In this document: one piece after another, positions 46,033-55,302 of the stretch
Numbering within the stretch: position 1 is the stretch's first letter
Layout: each line of letters opens with the position of its first letter
Source of the DNA: Alginatibacterium sediminis
GTDB lineage: Bacteria > Pseudomonadota > Gammaproteobacteria > Enterobacterales > Celerinatantimonadaceae
Assembly: GCF_003610775.1 (NCBI RefSeq)
Contig: NZ_RAQO01000010.1
Span: 58,871-122,870 of the forward strand
Direction: 5' to 3'
DNA: 64,000 bases
Translations under genes and position numbers: made by a program
The notes under the pieces: model-generated
The model's input: the letters and a program-made list of their open reading frames with translations, nothing else
Told to the model about the DNA's origin: nothing
Databases searched by the model: none

Positions 46033-46773
46033 TCACTCAAAGTGTTTATTTGAATGGCGTACGGCATTGTTAATTTGCTTCATCTCTGCCGTCGTTAGAT
46101 CTCGCCATTGCCCTGACCTAAGATTACCGAGTTCAACATTCATAATCCGGGTACGCTTAAGCTTTTGTACTTCGTAACCTAAATGCTCGCACATACGTCT
46201 GATTTGACGATTTAGCCCTTGAGTCAAAATAATCTTAAACACGAAGCGACTTTGAACGGTAACTTTACACGGTTTAGTAATGGTATCTAAAATTGGCACC
46301 CCGCGACCCATACGCTGGATAAAACGCTCACTAATCGGTTTGTCGACAGTAACAAGGTATTCCTTCTCGTGGTCGTTTCCCGCGCGAAGTATTTTGTTGA
46401 CGATATCTCCGTCGCTGGTCAAAAAAATCAAGCCCTCAGATGGTTTATCTAAGCGACCGATGGGGAAGATGCGCTGCTTGTGCTTTATGGCGTCAATGAT
46501 ATTGCCCCGTACATCACGTTCTGTTGTACAAGTTATCCCAACGGGCTTGTTGTAGGCAATGTATACCCGGTCAGATTTATTGCTGGCGCTCGATCCTATC
46601 CGTTTACCGCGAACTTTAACTTCATCACCGGGCTGAACTTTGGTGCCTAATTCTGGAATCTTACCATTGATTGTAACCAGTTGGTTCTCTATAAGCTTGT
46701 CGGCTTCGCGACGCGAGCTATAACCAGAGTCACTGATAAATTTGTTAAGGCGGATCCCAGGTTTTGAAGTCAC
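46033..46773 (-). CDS. rluF: 23S rRNA pseudouridine synthase F
   Basis: A 246-residue RsuA-family enzyme. S4 domain ([20 protein letters not shown]), catalytic Asp in [16 protein letters not shown], then [20 protein letters not shown] and [16 protein letters not shown], which follow E. coli RluF closely. It isomerises a uridine (U2604 in E. coli) in 23S rRNA. The long basic tail of the E. coli protein is absent. Confidence 0.93.
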   Translation of the reverse strand: MTSKPGIRLNKFISDSGYSSRREADKLIENQLVTINGKIPELGTKVQPGDEVKVRGKRIGSSASNKSDRVYIAYNKPVGITCTTERDVRGNIIDAIKHKQRIFPIGRLDKPSEGLIFLTSDGDIVNKILRAGNDHEKEYLVTVDKPISERFIQRMGRGVPILDTITKPCKVTVQSRFVFKIILTQGLNRQIRRMCEHLGYEVQKLKRTRIMNVELGNLRSGQWRDLTTAEMKQINNAVRHSNKHFE

Positions 46774-47024
46774 GAGCTACTCCTAGTGTTTTGCAGTCGA
46801 TAAATAGGCGTGCGCAGTATACTGAGTTTAATATCGCTATGCATAATTATTTGGATTGAATGAACTTTATTCAGCATAGAATAATTGCAGATGCTCTGTC
46901 GTTAGTGGGTTAAACAAAGATAGGGTTCACCACAATCGTTATTGGATGCTAGAATGCTAATATAGGAAAGGGTAATGCACAAAGAAGATCTACTACTTTA
47001 ATATCAGTAAGATAGGGAACCGTT

Positions 47025-49808
47025 TTGTCTATATTGAAAGGGATTTTGTTTAGAAATATTTTTGTTTTGTTTATGACTTGGATGTTATTTACAAGTTTAA
47101 CTAGCCATGCGTATGCCGAAAATAAGAATGTACTCGTGATACATAGCTATCACCAAGAGCACTTTTGGACAGGCAATCTGAAACGGGGATTGGATGATTC
47201 GTTTTCGGACAATCCCCAAGTACGGCTATTTCATGAATATATGGATGCAAAAAGATATCCAAACGGCGAATACTCCGAAAGCTTTTTGTCTTATTTGTTA
47301 CATAAGTATTCCGCAACTAATTTAGATGGCATTGTTATTTCGGATGATCCTGCTTTTAACTTGATTCGTGAAAATCGTAAGGTGTTTTTTGAGTCGGTAC
47401 CTATCATCTATTTAGGCATAAACCGAGTCACCGATGAGGTTCTTAATAGCCCTAATATGACAGGGATCTTTGAGAACCGTAATATCGCAGGCACTATCAC
47501 CGATATTAAACAGCATACTGGCAATGACAATCTAATCTTAGTCGTAGATAAAACCGCTACCGGCCAAGCCAACCTTGCTAAAGCCGAAGCCGTTTTTGAC
47601 AGTCCTGATGCGCCTAGCAATGTATTTATATTTGATGAACTAATTGACCAAGATATCGTCAAAGAATTTAGCGAATTTGATCGCGACATTCCAATATTAC
47701 TCATAGGGCAAATGACCAGTCCGGCGCGCAACAATGCACTTTTAAGTTGGGATCAAGGCACAGATCAGCTAGTGAAGTGGACCAAAAACCCTATATATAC
47801 AATTGCAATCTCTACGCTCCCTCATGGGGCTTTAGGCGCTGATGAGCTAGATGCTCATCAACATGCTCAGCAAGCAGCAGAGCTATTAAAACGTTTGTTA
47901 TCTGGAGTTCCGGTTGAGGATATTGAGCCCATAACTATTGCTCAAAGCCAATGGGTGTTTAACTGGGAAAAACTACAGCAATACCAACTTTTAGAGCAAG
48001 GTTTACCGGATGGTAGCCGTATAATAAATCGAGAAGAAAGCTTCTATCAAAAATACAAATTAATGGTTCGATTGGTTACCGCTGCCTTTGTAATTTCTCT
48101 GTTGATTATCGTCTTGTTGATTGAAGTTATTCGTCGCGGCAATAAAAATCGCACTATTCTGGAAGAAAATGAGGCCCGATATCGCGATTTGGCGCATGCT
48201 GGTGCAAACATCTTTTGGGAAATGGACCCAAATAATCGTTTTAGTTATATGTCAGGAGATTCCTCTTTATTTTATGGTACTGAAATTTCCAACATACTGG
48301 GGAAAACATTAGATCAGCTTTGTAAGCGAAACCCAAGGATTGATTTTGAGTGGGGCAAGTATGAGTCAGCCTTAGCGGCACAAAAACCACTAAATAACTT
48401 TATTCTTAAAGTAAGACTGCCAACTAAAGACATCAATATTTTCGTGATTAATGGTAAAGCCATCTTTGACAAGCTAGGCGCGTTTCAAGGTTACCGAGGC
48501 ATTAGCAAAAATATTACCCATGAGCATTTGTTGTCCCAAAAACTGGCCTACCAAGCTAATTATGATGAACTGACAGGCTTAATTAATCGCTACAGTTTTA
48601 ATAGTCGTTTAAAAGCCCATGTTGAGCAGGACTCTCGAAGTGGATCTTGTTATATCTGCTTTCTGGATTTGGACCGCTTTAAACTGGTAAATGATACCGC
48701 TGGACACCTAGTTGGAGACGCTATGCTGGCTGAAATAGCCCAGCTCATTGAAAAAACTATTGGCGAGCACGGCGTTCTGGGGCGACTAGGCGGGGACGAG
48801 TTTGGTCTGATCATCCTTGATCAAAGTCAGGCTCAAGCACAAAGCCTTTGCGAAGAGATAATTGAAGAAATTAATGCATACCGTTTTCACTGGAACCAGC
48901 GTTTGTTCAACGTGGGAATTAGCATTGGCATGGTACCCGTTACCGGAGAACTCAGCGTTACGGAGCTGCTTAGTAAAGCTGACTTGTGTTGTTATAGGGC
49001 GAAGGATCTTGGCAGAGGCCGAGTTTATATTGCGAATTTGGATAGTGACGATTTGTATGATGAACAATTGCAAATGGGCTATATTGCCAACGTAGCCCAA
49101 GCAATTGAACAAAATCAATTTTACTTAGTGAAGCAGCTAATTAAATCCAGCGATTCTATGCACAAGAATCAAAGCCATTACGAAATGCTCATTCGTTATC
49201 GCGACGAACAAGGAAAAATCATCGCACCTGGTTTATTTATTCCGGCGGCAGAGAAACATAGTGTTATCACACTGATTGACCAATGGGTCTTAAGCACGGT
49301 GTTAAACCGCTATGATGATTTCTTCCCTCAGGGAAATACTCAGGTTTCTATTAATCTTTCGGGTATGAGTCTTAGTAACGAGAATTTTGTATCAGAGGTC
49401 AAGCGGTTACTGACTCAATCAACGGTAAGCCCCGAATTAATATGCTTTGAGATCACCGAGACGGCGGCAATTTCGCAGCTTGGTAAAGCGCAAGAGTTTA
49501 TATCTGAGATGAAATCCCTAGGTATAAAATTTGCTATTGATGATTTTGGCAGTGGGGCATCATCTTTTGGGTATTTAAAAAACTTGCCTGTCGACTACTT
49601 GAAAATTGATGGTAGTTTGATCCGCAATATAGTTAGCGACTCAAGTGATAGGGCTATAGTTGAAGCGATTCATTCGATTGCCAAGATGATGAGCATGAAA
49701 ACTGTAGCCGAATTTGTTGAGAATGATGACATTATTAAAGTGCTACAAGAAATCGGTGTAGATTATTTACAAGGCTACGGCATAGAAAAACCTCAAGCTT
49801 GTGAATAA
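47025..49808 (+). CDS. Membrane c-di-GMP receptor: binding-protein-like sensor, PAS, GGDEF, EAL
   Basis: A 927-residue protein: signal peptide, periplasmic ABC-binding-protein-like sensor (about 30-340; VLVIHSYHQEHFWT), a membrane helix (about 348-370), PAS (about 380-500), GGDEF and EAL domains. The cyclase site LGGDEFGL is intact; no RxxD inhibitory site is visible upstream. The EAL motif reads EML (YEMLIRYRD), but downstream phosphodiesterase residues are kept (INLSG, EITET, DDFGSG, YLKIDGS). It may make or degrade c-di-GMP in response to a periplasmic ligand. TTG start, AGGGAA five bases upstream. Monocistronic. Confidence 0.9.
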   Translation: MSILKGILFRNIFVLFMTWMLFTSLTSHAYAENKNVLVIHSYHQEHFWTGNLKRGLDDSFSDNPQVRLFHEYMDAKRYPNGEYSESFLSYLLHKYSATNLDGIVISDDPAFNLIRENRKVFFESVPIIYLGINRVTDEVLNSPNMTGIFENRNIAGTITDIKQHTGNDNLILVVDKTATGQANLAKAEAVFDSPDAPSNVFIFDELIDQDIVKEFSEFDRDIPILLIGQMTSPARNNALLSWDQGTDQLVKWTKNPIYTIAISTLPHGALGADELDAHQHAQQAAELLKRLLSGVPVEDIEPITIAQSQWVFNWEKLQQYQLLEQGLPDGSRIINREESFYQKYKLMVRLVTAAFVISLLIIVLLIEVIRRGNKNRTILEENEARYRDLAHAGANIFWEMDPNNRFSYMSGDSSLFYGTEISNILGKTLDQLCKRNPRIDFEWGKYESALAAQKPLNNFILKVRLPTKDINIFVINGKAIFDKLGAFQGYRGISKNITHEHLLSQKLAYQANYDELTGLINRYSFNSRLKAHVEQDSRSGSCYICFLDLDRFKLVNDTAGHLVGDAMLAEIAQLIEKTIGEHGVLGRLGGDEFGLIILDQSQAQAQSLCEEIIEEINAYRFHWNQRLFNVGISIGMVPVTGELSVTELLSKADLCCYRAKDLGRGRVYIANLDSDDLYDEQLQMGYIANVAQAIEQNQFYLVKQLIKSSDSMHKNQSHYEMLIRYRDEQGKIIAPGLFIPAAEKHSVITLIDQWVLSTVLNRYDDFFPQGNTQVSINLSGMSLSNENFVSEVKRLLTQSTVSPELICFEITETAAISQLGKAQEFISEMKSLGIKFAIDDFGSGASSFGYLKNLPVDYLKIDGSLIRNIVSDSSDRAIVEAIHSIAKMMSMKTVAEFVENDDIIKVLQEIGVDYLQGYGIEKPQACE

Positions 49809-49862
49809 GCTCCAAGCGGGCTGGAGTTCAAACCACGCCTATAAACAGCAGTTTAAAGCGAA

Positions 49863-49889
49863 AGCTAAGCCGACGATTTAGGCTTAGCT
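49863..49889. terminator. Hairpin terminator between convergent genes
   Basis: Perfect 9-bp arms (AGCTAAGCC with GGCTTAGCT), 9-nt loop, overlapping the last codons of the lipoprotein gene and 54 bp after the GGDEF/EAL stop. Confidence 0.65.
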
Positions 49890-50723
49890 AACCCAGTCTT
49901 CGAAACGCTCTCGCCAAATCGCAAACTGCTCTTTTAAATGCTGGCGCTGTTCAGGTTTAGCTGCTTGGATAACCGCAGTAATACTTTGCTGCCATTGCGT
50001 TCGGTTAAAAGCCAGATCGGCTTGTAATTGCGGGCTAAGCTTGGACTCATCATATATCATCAGTTGAATGAACTGTTGCTGGTTCTCACTTGAATATGCT
50101 TGTTGCAGTAGTTTTTCTAGAGCTTGTGTGCGCTGTTTTCGAAAAGTCATCCAGGCGTGCTGGGTTGGTCGCAACTGACTTTGTAATCGCTCTATTTCTT
50201 CTAGTTGTTGGGAATTTAGTTCACCCATCCACTTTTGAGCCTGTTCGACAATTTTGTCGTAGTTTTCTTCCTGACGTTGCTGCTGAGTTTGTTCTAGATA
50301 TTCGGCTTCACGTTCTTGGTATTTAGCATTAATGTTTGCGAATAATTCGGCGTGTTGTTGCGGGCTTAAGCTAAGTCCTAATGCATATAATTTGGGTGCA
50401 ATTCGTTCAACAAAACGGTGCCAATGCTGATTGAAGCGTTGCCCATGCTGGATTACATCGCTGCTTTGTATTCCTTGCTGTGACCACGTTTCAAGTTCGC
50501 TTAGGTGGTCAATGTATAAAGGAAGTTCTTGGTTTTGATGCCATAGTTGTAGTGCATTGAGTTGCTCATTCAACATCTGTTGCTGTTGCTTATTAAGGTC
50601 TACATAGTCATCGATATACCAAGCAACGACAAAGCGAGGGTTTTTGTATAGCCAGCCTTCAGCGCAGCCGCTAAGCAGCGTCAGTAGTATTAAACTTCCT
50701 AATAGCGTTTTTAGTTTTATCAT
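49884..50723 (-). CDS. Outer-membrane or periplasmic lipoprotein, DUF6279-like
   Basis: A 279-residue lipoprotein: signal peptide with lipobox LLSGC near residue 20, next residue Ala, so outer-membrane sorting is likely. The mature protein is helical and Gln-rich, with WLYKNPRFVVAWYIDDYVDL at the start, a pattern seen in the DUF6279 lipoproteins. ATG at 50723 is chosen to place the signal peptide correctly; a start at 50744 adds seven odd residues. Function unknown. Confidence 0.75.
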   Translation of the reverse strand: MIKLKTLLGSLILLTLLSGCAEGWLYKNPRFVVAWYIDDYVDLNKQQQQMLNEQLNALQLWHQNQELPLYIDHLSELETWSQQGIQSSDVIQHGQRFNQHWHRFVERIAPKLYALGLSLSPQQHAELFANINAKYQEREAEYLEQTQQQRQEENYDKIVEQAQKWMGELNSQQLEEIERLQSQLRPTQHAWMTFRKQRTQALEKLLQQAYSSENQQQFIQLMIYDESKLSPQLQADLAFNRTQWQQSITAVIQAAKPEQRQHLKEQFAIWRERFEDWVS

Positions 50724-50922
50724 GACACACCCACTTGTTAACAAGATGTAACTCGCAATCTACTCTTTAATGGTTGCAAGTTCAAATTAGCTTACGTCCG
50801 ATAGTTTCGATTAGACCAACTATTTGTGACAAAGCTTAGAGAAGCTATCAACGAGCAAGGTTTTTTCTTTAGCGATACTAAATAGTTGCGTATGGTTTGG
50901 ACTAGTATTAAAAGGAGTACAA

Positions 50923-51540
50923 ATGAAGACTGAATTTGAACGTATGATTGATGGTTATCCTTTTAATGTTTGGGATGATGATTTAAAGGCTAGGCGCCTA
51001 CGTACCCGTCAATTGACTTATCGCTTCAATCAACTCCCCCCAGAACAAGAGGATCAACGCGTTGCGATAGCTCTCCAATTGTTTGAAAGGGTGGGCAGAA
51101 ATGTCGAAATCTCGCCGCCACTGACTGTCGATTATGGCGATACAGTATTTATTGGCGACGATGTGTTCATTAATAGTAATTTCACCTTGGTTAACTCGGC
51201 AAAAGTTACCATCGGTGACCGAGTGATGATAGCGCCCAACGTCAGCCTATTTTCTATTAATCACGCTTTAAGCCCTGAATTACGCTTTACCCATCAAGAC
51301 GAGCGGGGTAAGGACGTACGTATTGATTATCCTGCACCGATTAGTATTGGTAATGATGTTTGGATAGGAGGCCACGCAGTGGTATTAGCTGGGGTAAGTA
51401 TTGGTGATGGTGCCGTGATAGCTGCGGGCTCTATCGTGACCAAAGATGTACCTGCTGGAGTGTTAGTTGCTGGAAACCCGGCCAAAATATTGCGCGAGAT
51501 TAAACCCGGTGAAACTGTTGGGCGAGTAAAAACAGAATAG
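50923..51540 (+). CDS. Sugar O-acetyltransferase, maltose/galactoside type
   Basis: A 205-residue left-handed beta-helix enzyme. N-terminal Mac domain ([20 protein letters not shown]), catalytic His in [13 protein letters not shown], hexapeptide repeats ([20 protein letters not shown]) and the closing [18 protein letters not shown]. It transfers acetyl from acetyl-CoA to sugar hydroxyls. AAAGGAG lies six bases upstream of the ATG. Monocistronic; physiological sugar unknown. Confidence 0.9.
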   Translation: MKTEFERMIDGYPFNVWDDDLKARRLRTRQLTYRFNQLPPEQEDQRVAIALQLFERVGRNVEISPPLTVDYGDTVFIGDDVFINSNFTLVNSAKVTIGDRVMIAPNVSLFSINHALSPELRFTHQDERGKDVRIDYPAPISIGNDVWIGGHAVVLAGVSIGDGAVIAAGSIVTKDVPAGVLVAGNPAKILREIKPGETVGRVKTE

Positions 51541-51573
51541 TGCCGAAGGAAAATTGTAAACGAAAACGATAAC

Positions 51574-51598
51574 GATGCGTAAGACAAGCCTACGCATC
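51574..51598 (+). terminator. Hairpin after acetyltransferase gene
   Basis: GATGCGTA pairs with TACGCATC around a 9-nt loop, 33 bp past the stop and 20 bp before the convergent gene's stop; likely shared terminator. Confidence 0.6.
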
Positions 51599-51617
51599 AT
51601 GTTAACCGCTTTGGGAA

Positions 51618-52064
51618 TTATTCAGGACCAATGGCTTGGGTATAAAACTCGCCGAGATACCGGCCACCTTTTATCGTGGCAATAATGCGTAATTTATAGC
51701 TATCACCTGGGTTTGGGGCTAGAGCACGCAGTTCAGTAGGACTTTGCCAATAGTATGGGCTTTGCTGCATACCCAATGGATACGGAGTGGCCTTGTCAGT
51801 ACTATCAACCAAAAATAGGGTTGCCGTATCAAGAGGGAAGGTTGAATTAATTTCAGTAACCCCGTCTTTGTCACTTACATTAATTTGAAACTCACCGGAT
51901 TCAAGCACACATTTCTGATTGATTACGTCACAATGACCAAGTGGCTTCATTACATATATACGTTCTTGCTTAGCTTGATAATCGAGATAGAACTCAGCGG
52001 CAATGTAACCACCAAGTATTAAAAAGGGGGCAACCATTAAGGCTACTTTTGTATGGCGATTCAT
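51618..52064 (-). CDS. Membrane-anchored hypothetical protein, 148 residues
   Basis: I do not recognise it. An N-terminal hydrophobic segment (VALMVAPFLILGGYIAAEFYL) is followed by a beta-rich periplasmic domain with two cysteines (GHCDVINQKCVLE) that could form a disulfide, and WQSPTELRAL. It may be an anchored cell-envelope protein. It lies downstream of the symporter operon on the same strand but behind that operon's terminator. Confidence 0.6.
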   Translation of the reverse strand: MNRHTKVALMVAPFLILGGYIAAEFYLDYQAKQERIYVMKPLGHCDVINQKCVLESGEFQINVSDKDGVTEINSTFPLDTATLFLVDSTDKATPYPLGMQQSPYYWQSPTELRALAPNPGDSYKLRIIATIKGGRYLGEFYTQAIGPE

Positions 52065-52253
52065 GAGCTTAACGTTTCCTACATCTTTTATGGATGAATG
52101 TTAATAGTATACTAATTCATTACTCAGTTTCGTGCTTCAAGCTTACTTTATTTATCTGCTAGGGTCATTTACTCAGACTAAAATTAAATGGCTATGGTGT
52201 TAATAATCTGCAATTGACTTGATTGAGATTGTTGCGCAGTGCTCTTAAGGTAA

Positions 52254-52278
52254 AAAGGCTCCGGATTAGGGAGCCTTT
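52254..52278 (-). terminator. Intrinsic terminator of the symporter operon
   Basis: On the minus strand a 9-bp stem (AAAGGCTCC with GGAGCCTTT) with a short loop is followed by TTTTT. It lies 23 bp past the symporter stop. Confidence 0.85.
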
Positions 52279-52301
52279 ATCGTTTTAGTTAATTGTTTCG
52301 C

Positions 52302-54041
52302 TTAGTGACTGTGAGCTTCACTAGTTGAACCAATTGGGCTGCGCATGTTATCAACAAGGTCTTGAATTTCAGCAGGAGCTGGGCCAGTAGCTTTGAGTAC
52401 GAGGAACGCTACACCAAAGTTAACTAGAGCACCAACAACACCAAATGCGTTAGGTGAAATACCTAAGAACCAATTTGGTTCCATGCCACCTAGGAATGAC
52501 GTTCCAGGAATAAACATGATGCCTTTGTGTTGGAATACATACAACATCGTTACACCAATACCTGAACACATACCCGCGATAGCAGCTGGACCACTCATTG
52601 TTCTTGAGAATATACCCATCATAAGTGCTGGGAATATTGATGAGGCTGCCAAACCAAAGGCTAGCGCCACCGTACCAGCGGCAAATCCAGGCGGATTCAA
52701 ACCAAGGTAACCGGATACCATAATGGCAATTGTCATTACAATCCGACCGGCAAGTAACTCGTTCTTATCGGACAAGTCAGGGGTGAGTACACCTTTCATC
52801 AAATCATGTGATATCGATGAGGATATCGCGAGCAGCAAACCTGCGGCTGTTGATAGGGCCGCGGCTAAACCACCGGCAGCAACCAAGGCAATAACCCAGT
52901 TAGGTAAGTTAGCAATCGCAGGGTTAGCAAGTACCATAATGTCACGGTCAACTTTAACCATTTCATTGGTTGCTGCATCAGCTACGTATTGAACTTTGCC
53001 ATCACCGTTTTTGTCTTCAAACTTAAGTAGACCTGTTTTTTCCCAATCTTTGAACCATTGTGGACGCTCAGCATAAACTAGGTTTTCACCTGGTGCTGGC
53101 TCAATAGTGTTCATTAGATTGAAACGTGCCATTGCACCTACCGCTGGAGCAACTGTGTACAAAATTGCAATGAACACTAGCGCGTAACCGGCTGATGAAC
53201 GTGCAGCTTGTACGGTTGGTACAGTGAAGAAGCGCATAATAACGTGAGGTAAACCTGCGGTACCAATCATCAGAGACATGGTATAAGCAAACATGTTAAG
53301 TGTGCCGCCCAAGTTATCTGTGGTGTACTCTTTAAAGCCTAGGTCAGTAACAACCATATCAAGCTTATCAAGTAGGTAAACGCCACTACCATCAGCTAAA
53401 GTACTACCCAAACCAATTTGTGGGATAGGGTTGCCCGTCAGTTGAAGCGAGATAAAGACAGCTGGGATTGTATAAGCAAAAATTAGTACACAATATTGAG
53501 CAATCTGCGTGTAAGTAATACCCTTCATACCACCAAGTACAGCGTAAACCCAAACCACACCCATACCGATGTATAAGCCTAGGTCATAGTCAACTTCAAG
53601 GAAGCGTGAGAAAGCAACACCAACACCTTTCATCTGACCAATAATGTAGGTCAATGAAGCGATGATTAAACAAACAACAGCCACAATACGTGCTGTTTTG
53701 GAGTAGTAGCGATCAGAGATAAACTCGGGCACTGTGAACTTACCGTGCTTACGCATATATGGCGCAAGTAGCATAGCTAGTAACACATAACCGCCGGTCC
53801 AGCCCATTAAGAAGACTGAGCCACCATAGCCTAAAAATGCAATCAAGCCTGCCATCGAAATAAACGACGCAGCACTCATCCAGTCGGCACCAATTGCCAT
53901 ACCGTTTTGCAACGGTGTTACACCACCACCGGCTACATAGAAATCGCTAGTTGAGGACGCTCTAGCCCACCAAGCAATCGCGAAGTATACGCCAAACGAG
54001 CCAAATACCGCGATATAGGTATAGAGTTTTAGCTGGTCCAT
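52302..54041 (-). CDS. Sodium:solute symporter, VC_2705/ActP-like
   Basis: A 579-residue, about 13-helix member of the SSS family. WWARASSTSDFYVAGGGVTP, GADWMSAASFISMAGLIAFL, GKFTVPEFISDRYYSKTARI and AAGLAAALSTAAGLLLAISS are typical of the acetate-permease (ActP) branch. A hydrophilic insert near residues 320-370 is characteristic of the VC_2705 subfamily, which pairs with a DUF4212 small subunit, as here. Likely cargo is acetate or another short carboxylate. No acetyl-CoA synthetase is in view. Confidence 0.88.
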   Translation of the reverse strand: MDQLKLYTYIAVFGSFGVYFAIAWWARASSTSDFYVAGGGVTPLQNGMAIGADWMSAASFISMAGLIAFLGYGGSVFLMGWTGGYVLLAMLLAPYMRKHGKFTVPEFISDRYYSKTARIVAVVCLIIASLTYIIGQMKGVGVAFSRFLEVDYDLGLYIGMGVVWVYAVLGGMKGITYTQIAQYCVLIFAYTIPAVFISLQLTGNPIPQIGLGSTLADGSGVYLLDKLDMVVTDLGFKEYTTDNLGGTLNMFAYTMSLMIGTAGLPHVIMRFFTVPTVQAARSSAGYALVFIAILYTVAPAVGAMARFNLMNTIEPAPGENLVYAERPQWFKDWEKTGLLKFEDKNGDGKVQYVADAATNEMVKVDRDIMVLANPAIANLPNWVIALVAAGGLAAALSTAAGLLLAISSSISHDLMKGVLTPDLSDKNELLAGRIVMTIAIMVSGYLGLNPPGFAAGTVALAFGLAASSIFPALMMGIFSRTMSGPAAIAGMCSGIGVTMLYVFQHKGIMFIPGTSFLGGMEPNWFLGISPNAFGVVGALVNFGVAFLVLKATGPAPAEIQDLVDNMRSPIGSTSEAHSH

Positions 54042-54044
54042 TCC

Positions 54045-54293
54045 TTACTCCTTGTCTTCATATTTTTTGTCAAGCTTGTTCATTTTGGCGGTATACCAAA
54101 ATATTAGCGCGACAAAGGTATAAATCGATCCCTGCTGTGCGAACCAAAATCCCAATTTATACCCGCCGATGCGAATTGCATTCAGTGGTTCTACAAGTAG
54201 TAGACCAAAGCCGAATGAAACTACGAACCATATTACGAGGCAGGTAAATATTAAGCGCAGATTTTCTTGCCAATATGTTTGCTTCTCTTCCAT
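54045..54293 (-). CDS. DUF4212 sodium/substrate symporter small subunit
   Basis: An 82-residue protein with two membrane helices: TYWQENLRLIFTCLVIWFVV, FGLLLVEPLN and LGFWFAQQGSIYTFV. This is the DUF4212 pattern. Start at 54293 has GGAG seven bases upstream; longer in-frame starts lack one. It precedes the symporter by three bases and should form a complex with it. Confidence 0.88.
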   Translation of the reverse strand: MEEKQTYWQENLRLIFTCLVIWFVVSFGFGLLLVEPLNAIRIGGYKLGFWFAQQGSIYTFVALIFWYTAKMNKLDKKYEDKE

Positions 54294-54636
54294 GATTGTC
54301 TCCACGCAATACCGAGTATTGCAATACATGTAGTATGTAAAAAAAATGTTAAAACCAGATGAGCATTGGGTATATCGTTTGTTCATGTTCAAACTGATAC
54401 AACAACATGACCAATTGAGCTCTAGCTACTCAACGTTAACAAAGCCATAACAGTCCGAGTATTAATCTTTAGTCTAATCGCTTGTTTATAGGTTGGATTA
54501 TGTGCGCTGGGTCATGAATTACTTGGTTTGATTGTGGCTTGAGCTCGCGAGCCTACATGGGTGAGCATCAATTGGGGCGTTTAGTTCGAGTTTTTACTTG
54601 GTGTAAGTTAATTTTATGTTAAACACAAGCTGCTTA
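54294..54636. other. 343-bp gap upstream of the symporter operon
   Basis: No coding sequence is visible. It must contain the promoter of the DUF4212-symporter operon on the minus strand. No clear operator stands out. Confidence 0.4.
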
Positions 54637-54661
54637 CGCCGACAGAATTGAACCGTCGGCG
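54637..54661 (-). terminator. Hairpin after the phosphatidyltransferase gene
   Basis: CGCCGAC pairs with GTCGGCG around an 11-nt loop, 10 bp past the minus-strand stop. The T run (GATTTTT) lies on the plus-strand side, so it may work better for transcripts arriving from the left. Confidence 0.55.
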
Positions 54662-54670
54662 GATTTTTAG

Positions 54671-55288
54671 CTAGACCTGCTGAGCTTGGAACGTAGCTTT
54701 TGCACTTAGAATTCGAGTGACAGTGGTAATCACACAAAGTGCACCAAATCCAAGCGCAATGGGTGCGAAGTAATTGGGTAATAGGCAAAAAATCACAAAC
54801 ACAGCGATAGTTTCACTGCCTTCCGTGAGACCACCTAAATAATACAAGGATTTATGCGGGTAAATCGGGTTCTCGATATTACGCTTAGCGGCCATTACTG
54901 CATAAGCTAAAAAGCTTGAGCCGGTGCCCATGAAGCAAAAGATGAGTGTTGCTGACGCCAAGGAATTGGCTTGTGGATCTGCAAGCGCAAACCCCAGTAC
55001 TACTGCTGAATAGAAAATAAAATCGCAAACAATATCGAGATAGCCGCCAAAGTCACTAGGCCCTTGGATCCTAGCCAATGCTCCGTCTAGGCCGTCCATT
55101 ATCCGATTGAGCAAAATAATGATTAAAGCCAATCCGTAGTGCTCAAACGCAAGCGCTGGTAAGACTGATAACCCTAATGCAAAACCGGCGAGGGTGACTT
55201 GATTTGGACGTATTGAAAACTTGTTTAGTACTTTGGCACTGTGGTGTAGCGGCGCTCGAATCACTTCGATTGCATAACGGTCTAACAT
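54671..55288 (-). CDS. CDP-alcohol phosphatidyltransferase
   Basis: A 205-residue, six-helix membrane enzyme with the complete CDP-OH-P signature: DGLDGALARIQGPSDFGGYL and the final Asp in DIVCD (D-G-x2-A-R-x8-G-x3-D-x3-D). It moves a phosphatidyl group from CDP-diacylglycerol to an alcohol. The acceptor is not clear; it is not obviously PgsA or PssA by length. It starts 14 bp after the stop of dnaE2, so it may be co-transcribed. Confidence 0.88.
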   Translation of the reverse strand: MLDRYAIEVIRAPLHHSAKVLNKFSIRPNQVTLAGFALGLSVLPALAFEHYGLALIIILLNRIMDGLDGALARIQGPSDFGGYLDIVCDFIFYSAVVLGFALADPQANSLASATLIFCFMGTGSSFLAYAVMAAKRNIENPIYPHKSLYYLGGLTEGSETIAVFVIFCLLPNYFAPIALGFGALCVITTVTRILSAKATFQAQQV

Positions 55289-55302
55289 GCATGCGGTCCT
55301 TG

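Noticed and set aside
52302..54293. Assigning the symporter as the acetate permease of an acs operon
   Set aside because: No acetyl-CoA synthetase gene is in the window, so only the family-level call is justified.
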